The notes: generated from the letters alone by a model not told the origin. A stretch of 64,000 bases of DNA from Candidatus Gastranaerophilales bacterium (GCA_944322725.1 CALUPU010000001.1:124001-188000), one strand, 5' to 3'. Positions 26,479 to 35,205 are shown, numbered from the stretch's first letter. A program made the numbers and translations.

Positions 26479-27840
26479 TATCTCAACTTTTAGCGGTAAT
26501 TTTTCGACATATAGTTTTCTTATTGCTTCTGTATCAAGTTCTTCGTAAAGAATTATCTCTGATTTTTTTATACATTTTGACAAAAGACATGCAATACCTC
26601 CCTGTGCACTAAAATATCTGCCTCTATGGCTTTCTATGGCATTTTGTGCTTCAAAAGAGCGCTCTCCTTTGCCGATTGTTGCAAGCAGCCCATTAGAATA
26701 CAATAAATCACAGTATCTGTCCATTCTTGCAGACGTAGTAGGTCCGATAGGACCTATAATTTCGTCTTTTCCTGCAGGACATGGACCGGCATAAAATATT
26801 ATCTTATCTTTAATATCAAATGGCATATTACCAGTCTGCTTATAATATTCATTAATGCGTTTGTGAGCTGCGTCTCGTGCTGTATAAATCTCTCCTGTTA
26901 ATAAAACTCTTTCTCCTTTTTTTAGAGTTCGAATTTTTTCAATGTCATTTGTGTGGATTTCAGGATGCGTACCTTCTGTGTCGGAAATTTCATTATATTT
27001 CTCATTATTTTCTTTATATGTTATTCCAGATTCGTTGATTGTGCATTGAGCGTGTCTTGTGCTGTGGCAGTTTATTGTTATTGCGCAGGGAAGACTTGCT
27101 ATATGTGTTTGTTCGCTTAAAATCTTAATATCAATAATCTCTTTATTTATTTCTCCCAGATATTTTTTTAGTTCTGTTATAAATTCAGCTTCCTTATCTG
27201 TTTCATTTTGTTTAAAAAAAGCTTTTTTTGATAAAACGGCAGCTCCGTCCATTGTTTCACCAAATCCAATGCCAAGCACAAGCGGGGGGCAGCTTTTTTC
27301 TCCTGCATTTGCCACAGTGTCTTTTATAAATTTATAGATTTCTTCTTTTGGGGTTGAAGGTGAGAACATTTTTATATTACTGTAATTTTCAGACCCCGCA
27401 CCTTTTATAAGAATATTAATTTTTACCTCATCGCCTTTTGCTATATCTGTATATATTATTGACGGTGTGTTCGTGCCCGTATTATTTCTGTCAAATAATG
27501 CATCTTTTGCAACGGATTTTCTAAAAAAGTTCTCTTTATATGCTTTTTCTACAGCTTTGTTAACGGCGTCATTAATAAAACCTCCGCTGAGATGTACGTT
27601 TTGACCTATTTCCATAAAAACCATAACCTGACCGGTATCTTGACATAATGGTCGTCGGCTTTTACTGGCAAGTTGTATATTTTTCAATATGCAGTATAAT
27701 CTGTATTTTTCTTCACGGTTAGAAGCCGTATTGTACATATGTGTGAGAATATTGTATAATTTGCTGTTATATTCTGTATTAGCCCTGATACAGAGGTTGT
27801 ATACTGCTTCTTCAATTAAATTTGTATCGATATTTATCAT
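26476..27840 (-). CDS. Class I (iron-sulfur) fumarate hydratase, fused alpha-beta form
   Basis: Class I fumarases hydrate fumarate to malate using an oxygen-sensitive 4Fe-4S cluster; the family also includes L(+)-tartrate dehydratase. The 454-residue chain joins the alpha part (residues ~1-285; cluster cysteines in RPLCQDTGQ, EKSCPPLVLG and the TINCHSTRHAQC region; GAGSENYSNIKM) with the beta part (~300-454; GEIYTARDAAHKRI, IFYAGPCPAGKDEIIGPIGPTTSARMD shown as key words YAGPCP and GPTTSARMD). Promoter TTGCAA-17-TATCAT ends six bases before ATG 27840, so the mRNA may have no leader. Substrate preference is not decidable. Confidence 0.93.
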   Translation of the reverse strand: MINIDTNLIEEAVYNLCIRANTEYNSKLYNILTHMYNTASNREEKYRLYCILKNIQLASKSRRPLCQDTGQVMVFMEIGQNVHLSGGFINDAVNKAVEKAYKENFFRKSVAKDALFDRNNTGTNTPSIIYTDIAKGDEVKINILIKGAGSENYSNIKMFSPSTPKEEIYKFIKDTVANAGEKSCPPLVLGIGFGETMDGAAVLSKKAFFKQNETDKEAEFITELKKYLGEINKEIIDIKILSEQTHIASLPCAITINCHSTRHAQCTINESGITYKENNEKYNEISDTEGTHPEIHTNDIEKIRTLKKGERVLLTGEIYTARDAAHKRINEYYKQTGNMPFDIKDKIIFYAGPCPAGKDEIIGPIGPTTSARMDRYCDLLYSNGLLATIGKGERSFEAQNAIESHRGRYFSAQGGIACLLSKCIKKSEIILYEELDTEAIRKLYVEKLPLKVEI

Positions 27841-27846
27841 TAACTT

Positions 27847-27875
27847 ATGATAAACTTTTCACGATTTAATTGCAA
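27847..27875 (-). promoter_or_regulatory. Fumarase promoter abutting the start codon
   Basis: On the minus strand, TTGCAA, 17 bases, TATCAT, then AAGTTA and the ATG at 27840. This is a complete promoter whose predicted start point falls at the start codon. Confidence 0.55.
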
Positions 27876-27959
27876 ATTCGTTATTGATTGTCACTCTTAC
27901 ACTTAATATTGTCACGAATATATCATTTGATGTCTTGTGTATAAGTTTTTGTATTAAAT

Positions 27960-28114
27960 AAAAAAAAGCCACTCAGATTATTAATGTCCGGGTGGTTTGT
28001 TTTCTGCATCCTAATGGTCTCTTTTGTGTTTATTATTTAGGAGTTTATATGTGTTCGGGGTTATTAATGTTTTCAAAAATGTTATTTAGTGTTTCGACTA
28101 CACTTAAACCTTAC
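27960..28114 (-). ncRNA. Candidate small RNA between fumarase and radical-SAM genes
   Basis: The 350-bp gap 27841-28189 holds a self-contained unit on the minus strand: promoter with TTGACA (28148-28143) and CATAAT (28126-28121), then ~150 bases without a convincing gene, ending in a hairpin (CCAC-C-CGGA / TCTG-A-GTGG) and eight T. The RNA contains a short hairpin (AGTGT-7-ACACT) and an unpaired AACTCCTAAAT, complementary to Shine-Dalgarno sequences. A short frame from ATG 28006 (MQKTNHPDINNL) could be a leader peptide instead. Confidence 0.4.
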
Positions 28115-28124
28115 ATTTTTATTA

Positions 28125-28147
28125 TGACATTAAGAAAAATAATGTCA
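28125..28147. promoter_or_regulatory. Inverted-repeat operator inside the small-RNA promoter
   Basis: TGACATTA - 7 bases - TAATGTCA, a perfect 8-bp inverted repeat that covers most of the -35 box, the spacer and the edge of the -10 box. This is the typical placement of a repressor site. Confidence 0.55.
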
Positions 28148-28161
28148 ACCCTTTTTAGTCT

Positions 28162-28187
28162 AAAAAATAAGTGTTAAATTTACACTT
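28162..28187 (-). terminator. Terminator of the radical-SAM operon
   Basis: AAGTGT / ACACTT stem with a 7-base loop and a T-rich tail on the minus strand, three bases after the stop codon at 28190-28192. The stem is short and AT-rich, so moderate strength. Confidence 0.6.
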
Positions 28188-28189
28188 TG

Positions 28190-29779
28190 TTACAATGTGC
28201 CCAAAAGCCTGTTATATTCATTAATTAAAACATCTTTAGACGGAGGTATTTGTATAAAGTCCCAAGGTAGAACTTCATTTAATTCTCTTTTTTTCAGAGC
28301 AAATGAATCTGAAGAAGGAAGAAGTTTTTCTTTTTTCATGCTTTTATAAATCTGTTTAAAAGAACCAAGATTGGCTCCGTTTTTATAAACATTAATCAGA
28401 TAATCACACAAACGTCTGTCTCCGCGGGAAATAAGCGCCTGCCAGTAATCCCATTTTACACTTGAGGTTCTTATTTTTACCCCGAGTTTATGAAATTCTT
28501 TTTTCAGATATTCGTATTTTTTTTCTAATGTTTTTATTGATTCTCTTTCACAAAACTGAAACGGAGTGTGTGATTTGGGTACAAATGTTGCAAACGAAAA
28601 AGTGAAATCAAAAGTTTTGAAAGTTGTTTTGAGCCTTTTCGCGAGAGATATCATCTCATCTATATCTTCCTGCGTTTCTGTAGGATGTCCTATCATTGCA
28701 TAGATTTTCAGACCTTTCAATCCGTTTTCATAAGCAGTTTTTACTGTTTCAAATATTTGTTGTTCCGTAAGATTTTTGTTTATTAGTTTGCGTAATCTTT
28801 CTGAGCCGGCTTCTATTGCAATTGTAGAATGTTTTTGACCGCATTCAACAAGTGTCTTTATTATAACGGGCGATATTGAATCTGCACGAAGAGAGGATAC
28901 TGATAATTCCAGTTCTGGAATATCCTGTTTCCTCTTTAATATGTGCGCACATATTTCATCGAATCTCGGATGTGCTGTAATTAATGCTCCCAGAAGTGCA
29001 ATTTTGTTTGTGTATTGTAATCCAAAATCAATACTTTCAATGATCTTATCAAAATCGCAAAAACGTGCAGGCAAATTGAGGTATGATGCAAGGCAAAAGC
29101 CGCATCTTTGAGGGCATCCGCGTACTATCTCAATAACATAAGTATTTGAAAAAAAGCTTTTTTCTGACAATACAGGTGTACTTATACATTTAGTTAGTGA
29201 TGAGGATATTTTTTCTACCTTTAGAGGTATTCCGTTTAAAGATGTTACTCCTTTTTTTTCGTCGAAATTTGTCAAAGACGGTACATATATCCCTCTGACT
29301 TTGGATAATTCCATTAGAATATCCTTTTTGGGAAGATGTTTATTATTTTTGATAACATCAATAATGTTTACGTCTATTTCTTCAGCATCACCGATTATTA
29401 TAAAATCAAAAAATTCGCAATAAGGTTCGGGATTGGCTGTTAATACCGGTCCTCCTCCAAATATGAGCGGATGGTTTTCTGTTCGTTCTTTTGTTTTATA
29501 TGGTATGGAATAATTATCAAAAATATTGAATATACCGAGAAAATCTATTTCAAAAGAAACAGAAAAGCCCATGACATCAACTTCTGAGGGCATAAGTCTT
29601 GTTGTTTTTGTGTCAGTAAAAATTTTTTCAACAAAGTAGTCTTTTCTTGAGTCCAGTGTTTTTACAATTGACATATAACCTAATGACGACATACCGAAGG
29701 ATGCCATTGCAGGAAATGCAAGCCATATATTAATTTCAGGTTCTTTCTCCGGTATTTTGTAAAGTGTTATGTCTGACAT
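28190..29779 (-). CDS. B12-binding-domain radical SAM protein
   Basis: A 529-residue protein. The N-terminal part (~15-200) resembles a cobalamin-binding fold (LAFPAMASFGMSSLGYMSIV, DVMGFSVSFEIDFLGIF, IFGGGPVLTANPEPYCEFFDFIIIGDAEE, here as long words cut to PLIFGGGPVL and EFFDFIIIGD). The radical SAM core (~220-430) has RGCPQRCGFC, a CxxxCxxC cluster site, then IAIEAGSERLR. Its layout resembles the uncharacterised family of radical SAM proteins present in cyanobacteria and many anaerobes (TIGR03960-like); reaction unknown. Its ATG overlaps the stop of the upstream permease by one base (TAATG). Confidence 0.85.
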   Translation of the reverse strand: MSDITLYKIPEKEPEINIWLAFPAMASFGMSSLGYMSIVKTLDSRKDYFVEKIFTDTKTTRLMPSEVDVMGFSVSFEIDFLGIFNIFDNYSIPYKTKERTENHPLIFGGGPVLTANPEPYCEFFDFIIIGDAEEIDVNIIDVIKNNKHLPKKDILMELSKVRGIYVPSLTNFDEKKGVTSLNGIPLKVEKISSSLTKCISTPVLSEKSFFSNTYVIEIVRGCPQRCGFCLASYLNLPARFCDFDKIIESIDFGLQYTNKIALLGALITAHPRFDEICAHILKRKQDIPELELSVSSLRADSISPVIIKTLVECGQKHSTIAIEAGSERLRKLINKNLTEQQIFETVKTAYENGLKGLKIYAMIGHPTETQEDIDEMISLAKRLKTTFKTFDFTFSFATFVPKSHTPFQFCERESIKTLEKKYEYLKKEFHKLGVKIRTSSVKWDYWQALISRGDRRLCDYLINVYKNGANLGSFKQIYKSMKKEKLLPSSDSFALKKRELNEVLPWDFIQIPPSKDVLINEYNRLLGTL

Positions 29780-30816
29780 TAGTTACTGCTTTCATTGTCA
29801 TCATTCATAGTTTTAACATAAATTTCTTCAAATAGTGTGACAAAAACCGCTGCTATAGCAGGAGCTATCAAAACACCTATTACACCGAGAAATTTTGCCG
29901 CCACTACAAAAGAAAATATTACGACAAGCGGATGTAAATCCATATATTTGGAGAAGAAGTACGGCTTTGCCCAGTTATTTTCAATAAACTGACCAAGCAA
30001 TAACGAGCCTATTGCCAGTATGCATATAAGCCATCCTTTGGGAAAAGCTATTAAAAGAATCAATACGCCCGACAAAACCGGCCCTACAATAGGTACAAGG
30101 TCAAGTATTGCAGATATAAATCCTAAAAATACTGCATATTCAACTCTCATTACCAATAAACAGATTGCAACCACAATACCTACGATAGAAATTGATAGTA
30201 TCTGTGCTGTTACATAACCCCCAACTTTTGTTTCAAGGTCATCAATTACCTGAGAAGCCCGTCCTCTGATTGCTTTAGGAAAGAGTTTCAACGAAAAATC
30301 TTTGATTTCATCTCTGTCATTTGACAGGAAGAAAACAATGATACCTATAGTAACAAGAATGGTTATTACACCGACAATACCCAGCGTGAAGTTTATTGAT
30401 TTGTCTATAATTTCTTTTGCAATATTTGCCGAGTTGTCCAGAACAGTATCAATATTAAGATATTGAGAAATATCCTGTCCTCCTATTTTAAAAGTGTCAA
30501 GGAAATGCTGTATATTTTGAATCTGATAAGGGAGCTGGTTTAAAAATTCCTTTATTTCATTCACGGACATTACAATTATAGGAATAAACACCCCCAGTGT
30601 TACCAGTGTAATCAATGTAATCATTATCAAAACAGCGGCTGTTCTGGGCATTTTTTCAGACATTTTGTCGACAAACGGATTAATAGCGCTTGCTATAATG
30701 TAACTTACAAATAAAAGCAGAGCTATATCCGTCATTTTTATAAGAAGGAATATTATAAATAATACAAGAAGCATGAAACTTATATTTTTAGCAGTAAAGC
30801 ATGTTTTAAAATCCAT
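29779..30816 (-). CDS. AI-2E family (PerM/YhhT-type) membrane transporter
   Basis: A 345-residue protein with about seven hydrophobic spans and the family's long periplasmic segment (residues ~85-150). Signature patches include ASAINPFVDKM, GGYVTAQILS, DLVPIVGPVLSG and HPLVVIFSFVVAAKFLGVIGVLIAPAIAA (key word GVIGVLIAPAIAA). Family members export diverse small molecules or ions; the autoinducer-2 role is proven only for a few, so no substrate is assigned. AGGGGA precedes ATG 30816. Coupled to the radical SAM gene. Confidence 0.88.
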   Translation of the reverse strand: MDFKTCFTAKNISFMLLVLFIIFLLIKMTDIALLLFVSYIIASAINPFVDKMSEKMPRTAAVLIMITLITLVTLGVFIPIIVMSVNEIKEFLNQLPYQIQNIQHFLDTFKIGGQDISQYLNIDTVLDNSANIAKEIIDKSINFTLGIVGVITILVTIGIIVFFLSNDRDEIKDFSLKLFPKAIRGRASQVIDDLETKVGGYVTAQILSISIVGIVVAICLLVMRVEYAVFLGFISAILDLVPIVGPVLSGVLILLIAFPKGWLICILAIGSLLLGQFIENNWAKPYFFSKYMDLHPLVVIFSFVVAAKFLGVIGVLIAPAIAAVFVTLFEEIYVKTMNDDNESSN

Positions 30817-30929
30817 ATTTTCCCCTTTTCTGCGGATTTTTGTTTACCCTGTGATTTTACTATAAATTTGTATATATTGAAATAGCCGTTTTTTATATAT
30901 AATTAGGTTAAGAGAATGAGAGGTGTACA

Positions 30930-32159
30930 GTGATTCAAGCACAAAAGGGTACAAAAGATATATTGCCGGAAGAAGTATCTGACTGGCAGAAGATGGAGAA
31001 TATTGCAAAAAAAGTTTTTTCTAAAGCTAATTTTAAAGAAATAAGAACCCCGATATTTGAAGCAACTGAATTGTTTGCAAGAGGTGTAGGCGATTCTACG
31101 GATATTGTAAACAAAGAAATGTACACTTTTGAAAAAAGCGAGCGTTCTCTAACTCTGCGTCCGGAAAATACGGCAGGTGTTGTAAGAGCATATATTGAAC
31201 ATGGCTTTTCAAGACTTCCTCAGCCCGTAAAACTCTGGTATAAAGGTCCGATGTTTAGATATGAAAGACCTCAGGCAGGCAGGCAGAGACAATTCCATCA
31301 GGTAGGTGTTGAGATGTTCGGTTCTGCAGAACCTTCTGCAGATGCGGAAGTAATAAATCTTGCAGTGAAATATCTTAACGAACTTGGCTTGAATGATTTA
31401 GATATTGAGATAAATTCTCTAGGCTGCCCGGAATGCAGAAAAAAATACAGAGAAGCAATCAAAGAAGTATTAAAGCCTTATTTGAAGGATTTGTGCGAAG
31501 ACTGCAATTTCAGATATGAAAAAAATCCTCTCAGAATACTTGATTGCAAGGTTGAATCATGCAAAAAAATATTTGAGAAAGAGGAAATACAAAAAGTTAT
31601 TCTCGGTGATTTTATTTGTGAAGACTGTAAAGAACATTTTGACAAAGTAAAAGAATATCTGACTGCTTTAAATATACCTTATAAAATAAATAAGCTTCTT
31701 GTAAGAGGGCTTGATTACTATAACAGAACTGTTTTTGAGATAAAATCAAACAATCTTGGCTCTCAAAATGCAGTTTGCGGTGGCGGAAGATATGATTCTC
31801 TGGTGGAAACATTGGGCGGTGTGCCTACTCCTGCTGTCGGCTGGGCAATGGGTATGGAAAGGCTTAATTCTCTGATAGAAAAAACGGCTGATGAAAGGCT
31901 GGATGTTTTTGTTATTTCTGAGAATCTCGCAGAAACATTTAAAATTATTGATGAATTAAGAAATGCAGGTTTTTCTGCGGAATTTGATTATGCTAACCGA
32001 AAATTTAAAAAACAGATTGATAAAGCTGCCAAAACAGCAAAGTATGCACTGATTTTGATGGCTGATGAGTTAAAATCAAATACCGTTACTTTGAAAAACC
32101 TTGATACTTCAGAGCAAATTAATGTCTCAAGAACTGATTATCTTGATAAAATCAACTAA
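30930..32159 (+). CDS. hisS: Histidyl-tRNA synthetase
   Basis: A 409-residue class II synthetase. The start is GTG 30930 with GAGAGG upstream. It has AQKGTKDILP (4-13), TLRPENTAGVVRAY (motif region), motif 2 YKGPMFRYERPQAGR.RQFHQ (key words MFRYERPQ and RQFHQVG), the histidine-specific GLDYYNRTVFE (~263-273), and GWAMGMERL (motif 3), plus a C-terminal anticodon domain. Its last four bases overlap the tail of the convergent barrel gene. Confidence 0.97.
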   Translation: MIQAQKGTKDILPEEVSDWQKMENIAKKVFSKANFKEIRTPIFEATELFARGVGDSTDIVNKEMYTFEKSERSLTLRPENTAGVVRAYIEHGFSRLPQPVKLWYKGPMFRYERPQAGRQRQFHQVGVEMFGSAEPSADAEVINLAVKYLNELGLNDLDIEINSLGCPECRKKYREAIKEVLKPYLKDLCEDCNFRYEKNPLRILDCKVESCKKIFEKEEIQKVILGDFICEDCKEHFDKVKEYLTALNIPYKINKLLVRGLDYYNRTVFEIKSNNLGSQNAVCGGGRYDSLVETLGGVPTPAVGWAMGMERLNSLIEKTADERLDVFVISENLAETFKIIDELRNAGFSAEFDYANRKFKKQIDKAAKTAKYALILMADELKSNTVTLKNLDTSEQINVSRTDYLDKIN

Positions 32160-33115
32160 AATTTAAATGAAGTTGAAAATTTTAATCTCTGCCTTGTAAC
32201 CACATTCTGTGATTGGTAGTTTGCTGCGGTTACTTCCATTTGGAGTCTGTCAGTATCTTTTAGCGGGTTTAAAACAAGCCCTACTTCACCCTGTGCTTCA
32301 TCAACATCAAAATTCTGCACGATTTTATTTTTTAATGTGAGATGGTTGTTGACTTTGTATTTAGTAATAAGGTGTGCTTTGCTGTATTGAGCGTATCCGC
32401 TTTTTGAATATGAAGAATTGGAAATTTGTGTTCCTACTGAAAGTTTATCTCTGTTGTACTGTAGAAATGCTCCTGTAGTCGTAAAATTTAAATCACTCAT
32501 CAGAGTTGAAAATACCCCTGTACCGGCATAAAATTTACCTTTTGAATTAAGTATGCTTCTTGGCTTTGTCGCCACAATAGCAGCAAGCTGCTGGTTCATT
32601 GTATCGGTTTCATTGAATGCACCTAGGCTGTAGTTTATGTTTTTGCCCTGATGATCAAGTCTTGAGCCCATACTGTAGTATGAGTAATTCTCGTAAGCAA
32701 AGTTTACTTTATCTCCGTTTATTGTGTCAATTCCATCCTGTCCTATCATTGCGCTAGTGTTTTCATCAAGCTGTGTTGAAACAAAGCTTCCTATTGAGCC
32801 GTAGCTTGGGAGTACCCGCAGATTTGTATCATCGGAATAGAAGTTATAGCGAAACAGCATGTTTTCATCCCAAACCATTTTTTCATTTTTAACAAAAGAT
32901 GGCTTTCCTTCTTTTTCTGCGCTCAATTTGAATTTTTTGTTCTGTTTATTTAGATATGTATAATCGGTTAAATCCAATTCAACAGGGGCAAACATGTCTT
33001 CTTGAGTAGAAATTGCAGCCGGGGAATCACTTGAAATTTCTTCACATAGAACAATGTTTGTCGGATTTGAAGCAAATAAAAAAAGTATTGCCAGTATTAC
33101 CGATAATTTTTTCAT
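32156..33115 (-). CDS. Putative outer-membrane beta-barrel protein
   Basis: From ATG 33115 the product is ~319 residues with a signal peptide (MKKLSVILAILFLFA... to about residue 24). An ATG at 33166 would add 17 residues, MLRKSFEIDFQMNENIY. The body is rich in alternating polar/hydrophobic stretches (YSYYSMGSRLDHQGK, LQMEVTAANYQSQN) and the chain ends in LKFSTSFKF with a terminal phenylalanine, the mark of proteins folded by the BAM complex. No family is recognised. A cysteine in VLCEE near the cleavage site could alternatively suggest a lipoprotein. It overlaps hisS tail to tail. Confidence 0.7.
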   Translation of the reverse strand: MKKLSVILAILFLFASNPTNIVLCEEISSDSPAAISTQEDMFAPVELDLTDYTYLNKQNKKFKLSAEKEGKPSFVKNEKMVWDENMLFRYNFYSDDTNLRVLPSYGSIGSFVSTQLDENTSAMIGQDGIDTINGDKVNFAYENYSYYSMGSRLDHQGKNINYSLGAFNETDTMNQQLAAIVATKPRSILNSKGKFYAGTGVFSTLMSDLNFTTTGAFLQYNRDKLSVGTQISNSSYSKSGYAQYSKAHLITKYKVNNHLTLKNKIVQNFDVDEAQGEVGLVLNPLKDTDRLQMEVTAANYQSQNVVTRQRLKFSTSFKF

Positions 33116-33271
33116 ATAAATATTTTCATTCATCTGAAAATCTATTTCAAAAGATTTTCTTAACATTTATTAATATTATATCATTTTTGTCAATTTTTTA
33201 CACCAAATTTACTTTATAAATATAAGGGATATTATCAATATATTTTATGGGAAGAATTCAGGAGAAAAGAT

Positions 33272-34054
33272 TTGACAATAGATAGTTTAAATTTTCTAAA
33301 TTTATATAATACGCAGGGGACTGGAGCAGGATTTTCGTCCAATGCTTCACCTTCGATAGATTCTTTGGGTCTTTTTTCTAATAATTGGAGTAATTTCAAT
33401 TTTGATACAAGTCAAAATTTATTTCATTCTCAATTTGGTACTCAAACATATGATTTTAATAATCTTGATTTTAACTCATTGCTGGGCTGTTCATTTTCAA
33501 CTACATCGCCTTTTGGTAATTTTCAATCAGCTAATGTTAATATAGGTGCTTTGTACGATAATTTTACAGCTGAACTTAATGCAAATATGCAGAATAAGTT
33601 TTTGCAAATACAGCAGTTAATCGGGGCGTTTACAAACTGGAATACAAAACCGACAGAAAGTCTTAAAGATATTAATTTTGATGAAAGTACAGCAAAAAAA
33701 CTAGCTCAAAATATAGTTGCACATGCAGGCTCAAGATCTAAGTCAGCCTGTGCTGAATATGTAAGCAATGCAATAGAAAACTCTGGAATATCAATCGTAA
33801 GAGGTCATGCTTATCAAATGGAAAACAACTTGCGAAATAACCCTAATTTTAAAGAAATTACTGTATCAAAAAATGAATTAGCTAGTCTTCCGGCGGGATG
33901 TATCCTTGTATATCCTAGATCGTCAGCGGGTTATAGTTCTAAATACGGGCACATAGAAGTAACATTAGGTAATGGAAGAACCGGCAGTGATTTTATTAAT
34001 TCGAATCCTAAATATTCAAGTTCTATGAAAGTGTTTGTACCTGTAATAGCTTAA
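33272..34054 (+). CDS. NlpC/P60- or CHAP-like cysteine hydrolase with N-terminal low-complexity region
   Basis: A 260-residue protein starting at TTG 33272 with AGGAG upstream. Residues 1-130 are rich in Ser, Asn, Phe and Gly, with no signal peptide or membrane segment. Residues ~140-250 resemble small peptidoglycan amidases/endopeptidases: Cys160 in SKSACAEYVSNAIENSG and His227 in YSSKYGHIEVTLGNGR, with D240 a possible third residue. Such domains cut cell-wall peptides or act as toxins. The lack of a signal peptide suggests export by another route or action on the cell itself. Confidence 0.65.
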   Translation: MTIDSLNFLNLYNTQGTGAGFSSNASPSIDSLGLFSNNWSNFNFDTSQNLFHSQFGTQTYDFNNLDFNSLLGCSFSTTSPFGNFQSANVNIGALYDNFTAELNANMQNKFLQIQQLIGAFTNWNTKPTESLKDINFDESTAKKLAQNIVAHAGSRSKSACAEYVSNAIENSGISIVRGHAYQMENNLRNNPNFKEITVSKNELASLPAGCILVYPRSSAGYSSKYGHIEVTLGNGRTGSDFINSNPKYSSSMKVFVPVIA

Positions 34055-34113
34055 TATTTTTATGTCTTATAAAATTAATGGTTTTGAGATAAGAGTTTTG
34101 TAATAAAATTGCA

Positions 34114-34139
34114 ATAAAAAAGGGCTCTTTATAAAGCCC
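34114..34139 (-). terminator. Hairpin with T-run (minus strand) in the 34.1-34.4 kb gap
   Basis: GGGCT / AGCCC stem with an AT loop; on the minus strand it is followed by six T. No minus-strand gene ends close by (mlaE stops ~300 bases upstream), so it may end an mlaE 3' tail or a separate RNA. Confidence 0.65.
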
Positions 34140-34436
34140 CGTGTAAATACCTATTCCCGTTCCATTTATGTTTTAAGTTTATTAAAATCAATTAGTCCAG
34201 TTTTTTGTCTTTATTTTTGTTTATCTCTTATGTTTATATAAAGTATATAAATTTGAAATAATTGCCTTTTCAAATTTAACTGTATTTTGGAATTATTAAG
34301 AAATATTGCAAAAATTCAAAATAAGTATATACTTTTTTGAGTTTCGGCTGCCTGAAATGAAAAATTGTATATACTCTTTGTATAAAAAAATTAATTGTAA
34401 CAGATTGTTAAGGTACTGCAAATTTTGACGTGACTA
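34140..34436. other. AT-rich non-coding region with GTATATAC sites
   Basis: This ~300-bp gap between convergent genes has no credible frame. It contains AGTATATACT (34324-34333), TGTATATACT (34366-34375), an AGTATATAA half-copy (34242-34250) and a perfect 10-bp inverted repeat AAATTTGAAA...TTTCAAATTT (34249-34277). The paired sites recur at 44902-44942. It may hold promoters of a short minus-strand RNA ending at the hairpin at 34114-34139. Confidence 0.4.
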
Positions 34437-35180
34437 CTATATTCCGACATGCACGTAAAAAATTATATTTATTATAAAATCAGCAACCAGAAGATAAAAA
34501 GTAGATAATATGGCGGATTTTGTAGTAGAGATACCTACATCTTTTGCTCCGCCTCGTGTTTTGTAGCCCTGTGTTGCACATACCAGAGTAATTAATGTAC
34601 CGAATATAAATGCTTTAAATATGCTGATATATATGTCTTTTGCCTGTAATAACAGCCATACTGTGTTCATAAAACGGTTTGGATGAAGTCCGATTGCAAA
34701 ATATGCAACCATCATACCGCCTACAATTCCTATGAATTCAGCAAGTATAACAACCATTGGCACTGTCAGTGCCGAGGCAATAAGCCTTGGTGCAAAATAA
34801 TAACCTACAGGGTCAACTCCCAGAGTCTTTATTGCATCGACCTGCTCTGTTACTCTCATATTTGCAACTTCCGCACAGATTGCCGTGCCTGCACGAGCAC
34901 CTATTGCAAGTGCTGCAAAACCGGGTGCGATTTCTCGAACAAGTGCAACTGCTATAAATCCTCCAACGTAACTTTCTGCTCCGCTCATAAGAAACTGTTT
35001 TGATACCTGCAAAGAAATAACTGCTGCTGCAATAAATACGATTGTCAAAGAAATTGACAGAGAGTCGTAACTAATCATTGCAGCTTGAGTGATGACAGAA
35101 CTGAATTTTGTTCGTCCGTCAAATATATATTTAACAGTTCTTATTAAGTTTTGAACGCATTCGCCAAGAAATTTTATCAT
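34437..35180 (-). CDS. MlaE-type ABC transporter permease (lipid transport)
   Basis: A 247-residue inner-membrane permease of the MlaE/TGD1 family, which moves phospholipids between the two membranes of Gram-negative bacteria and chloroplasts. The signature ALVREIAPGFAALAIGARAGTAICAEVANMRVTEQVDAIKTLGVDP (key words GARAGTA, RVTEQVDAIK, GVDP) is intact, with about five membrane spans. The ATPase (MlaF) and substrate-binding MCE protein (MlaD) are not in the window. It follows ilvE by 25 bp on the same strand. Confidence 0.92.
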   Translation of the reverse strand: MIKFLGECVQNLIRTVKYIFDGRTKFSSVITQAAMISYDSLSISLTIVFIAAAVISLQVSKQFLMSGAESYVGGFIAVALVREIAPGFAALAIGARAGTAICAEVANMRVTEQVDAIKTLGVDPVGYYFAPRLIASALTVPMVVILAEFIGIVGGMMVAYFAIGLHPNRFMNTVWLLLQAKDIYISIFKAFIFGTLITLVCATQGYKTRGGAKDVGISTTKSAILSTFYLLVADFIINIIFYVHVGI

Positions 35181-35205
35181 TTTTCAGGTTTTATATTAAT
35201 CTAAA

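Noticed and set aside
27992-28177. 61-residue + strand frame in the fumarase gap
   Set aside because: It runs against the candidate small RNA, starts inside a terminator hairpin and has no ribosome-binding site.
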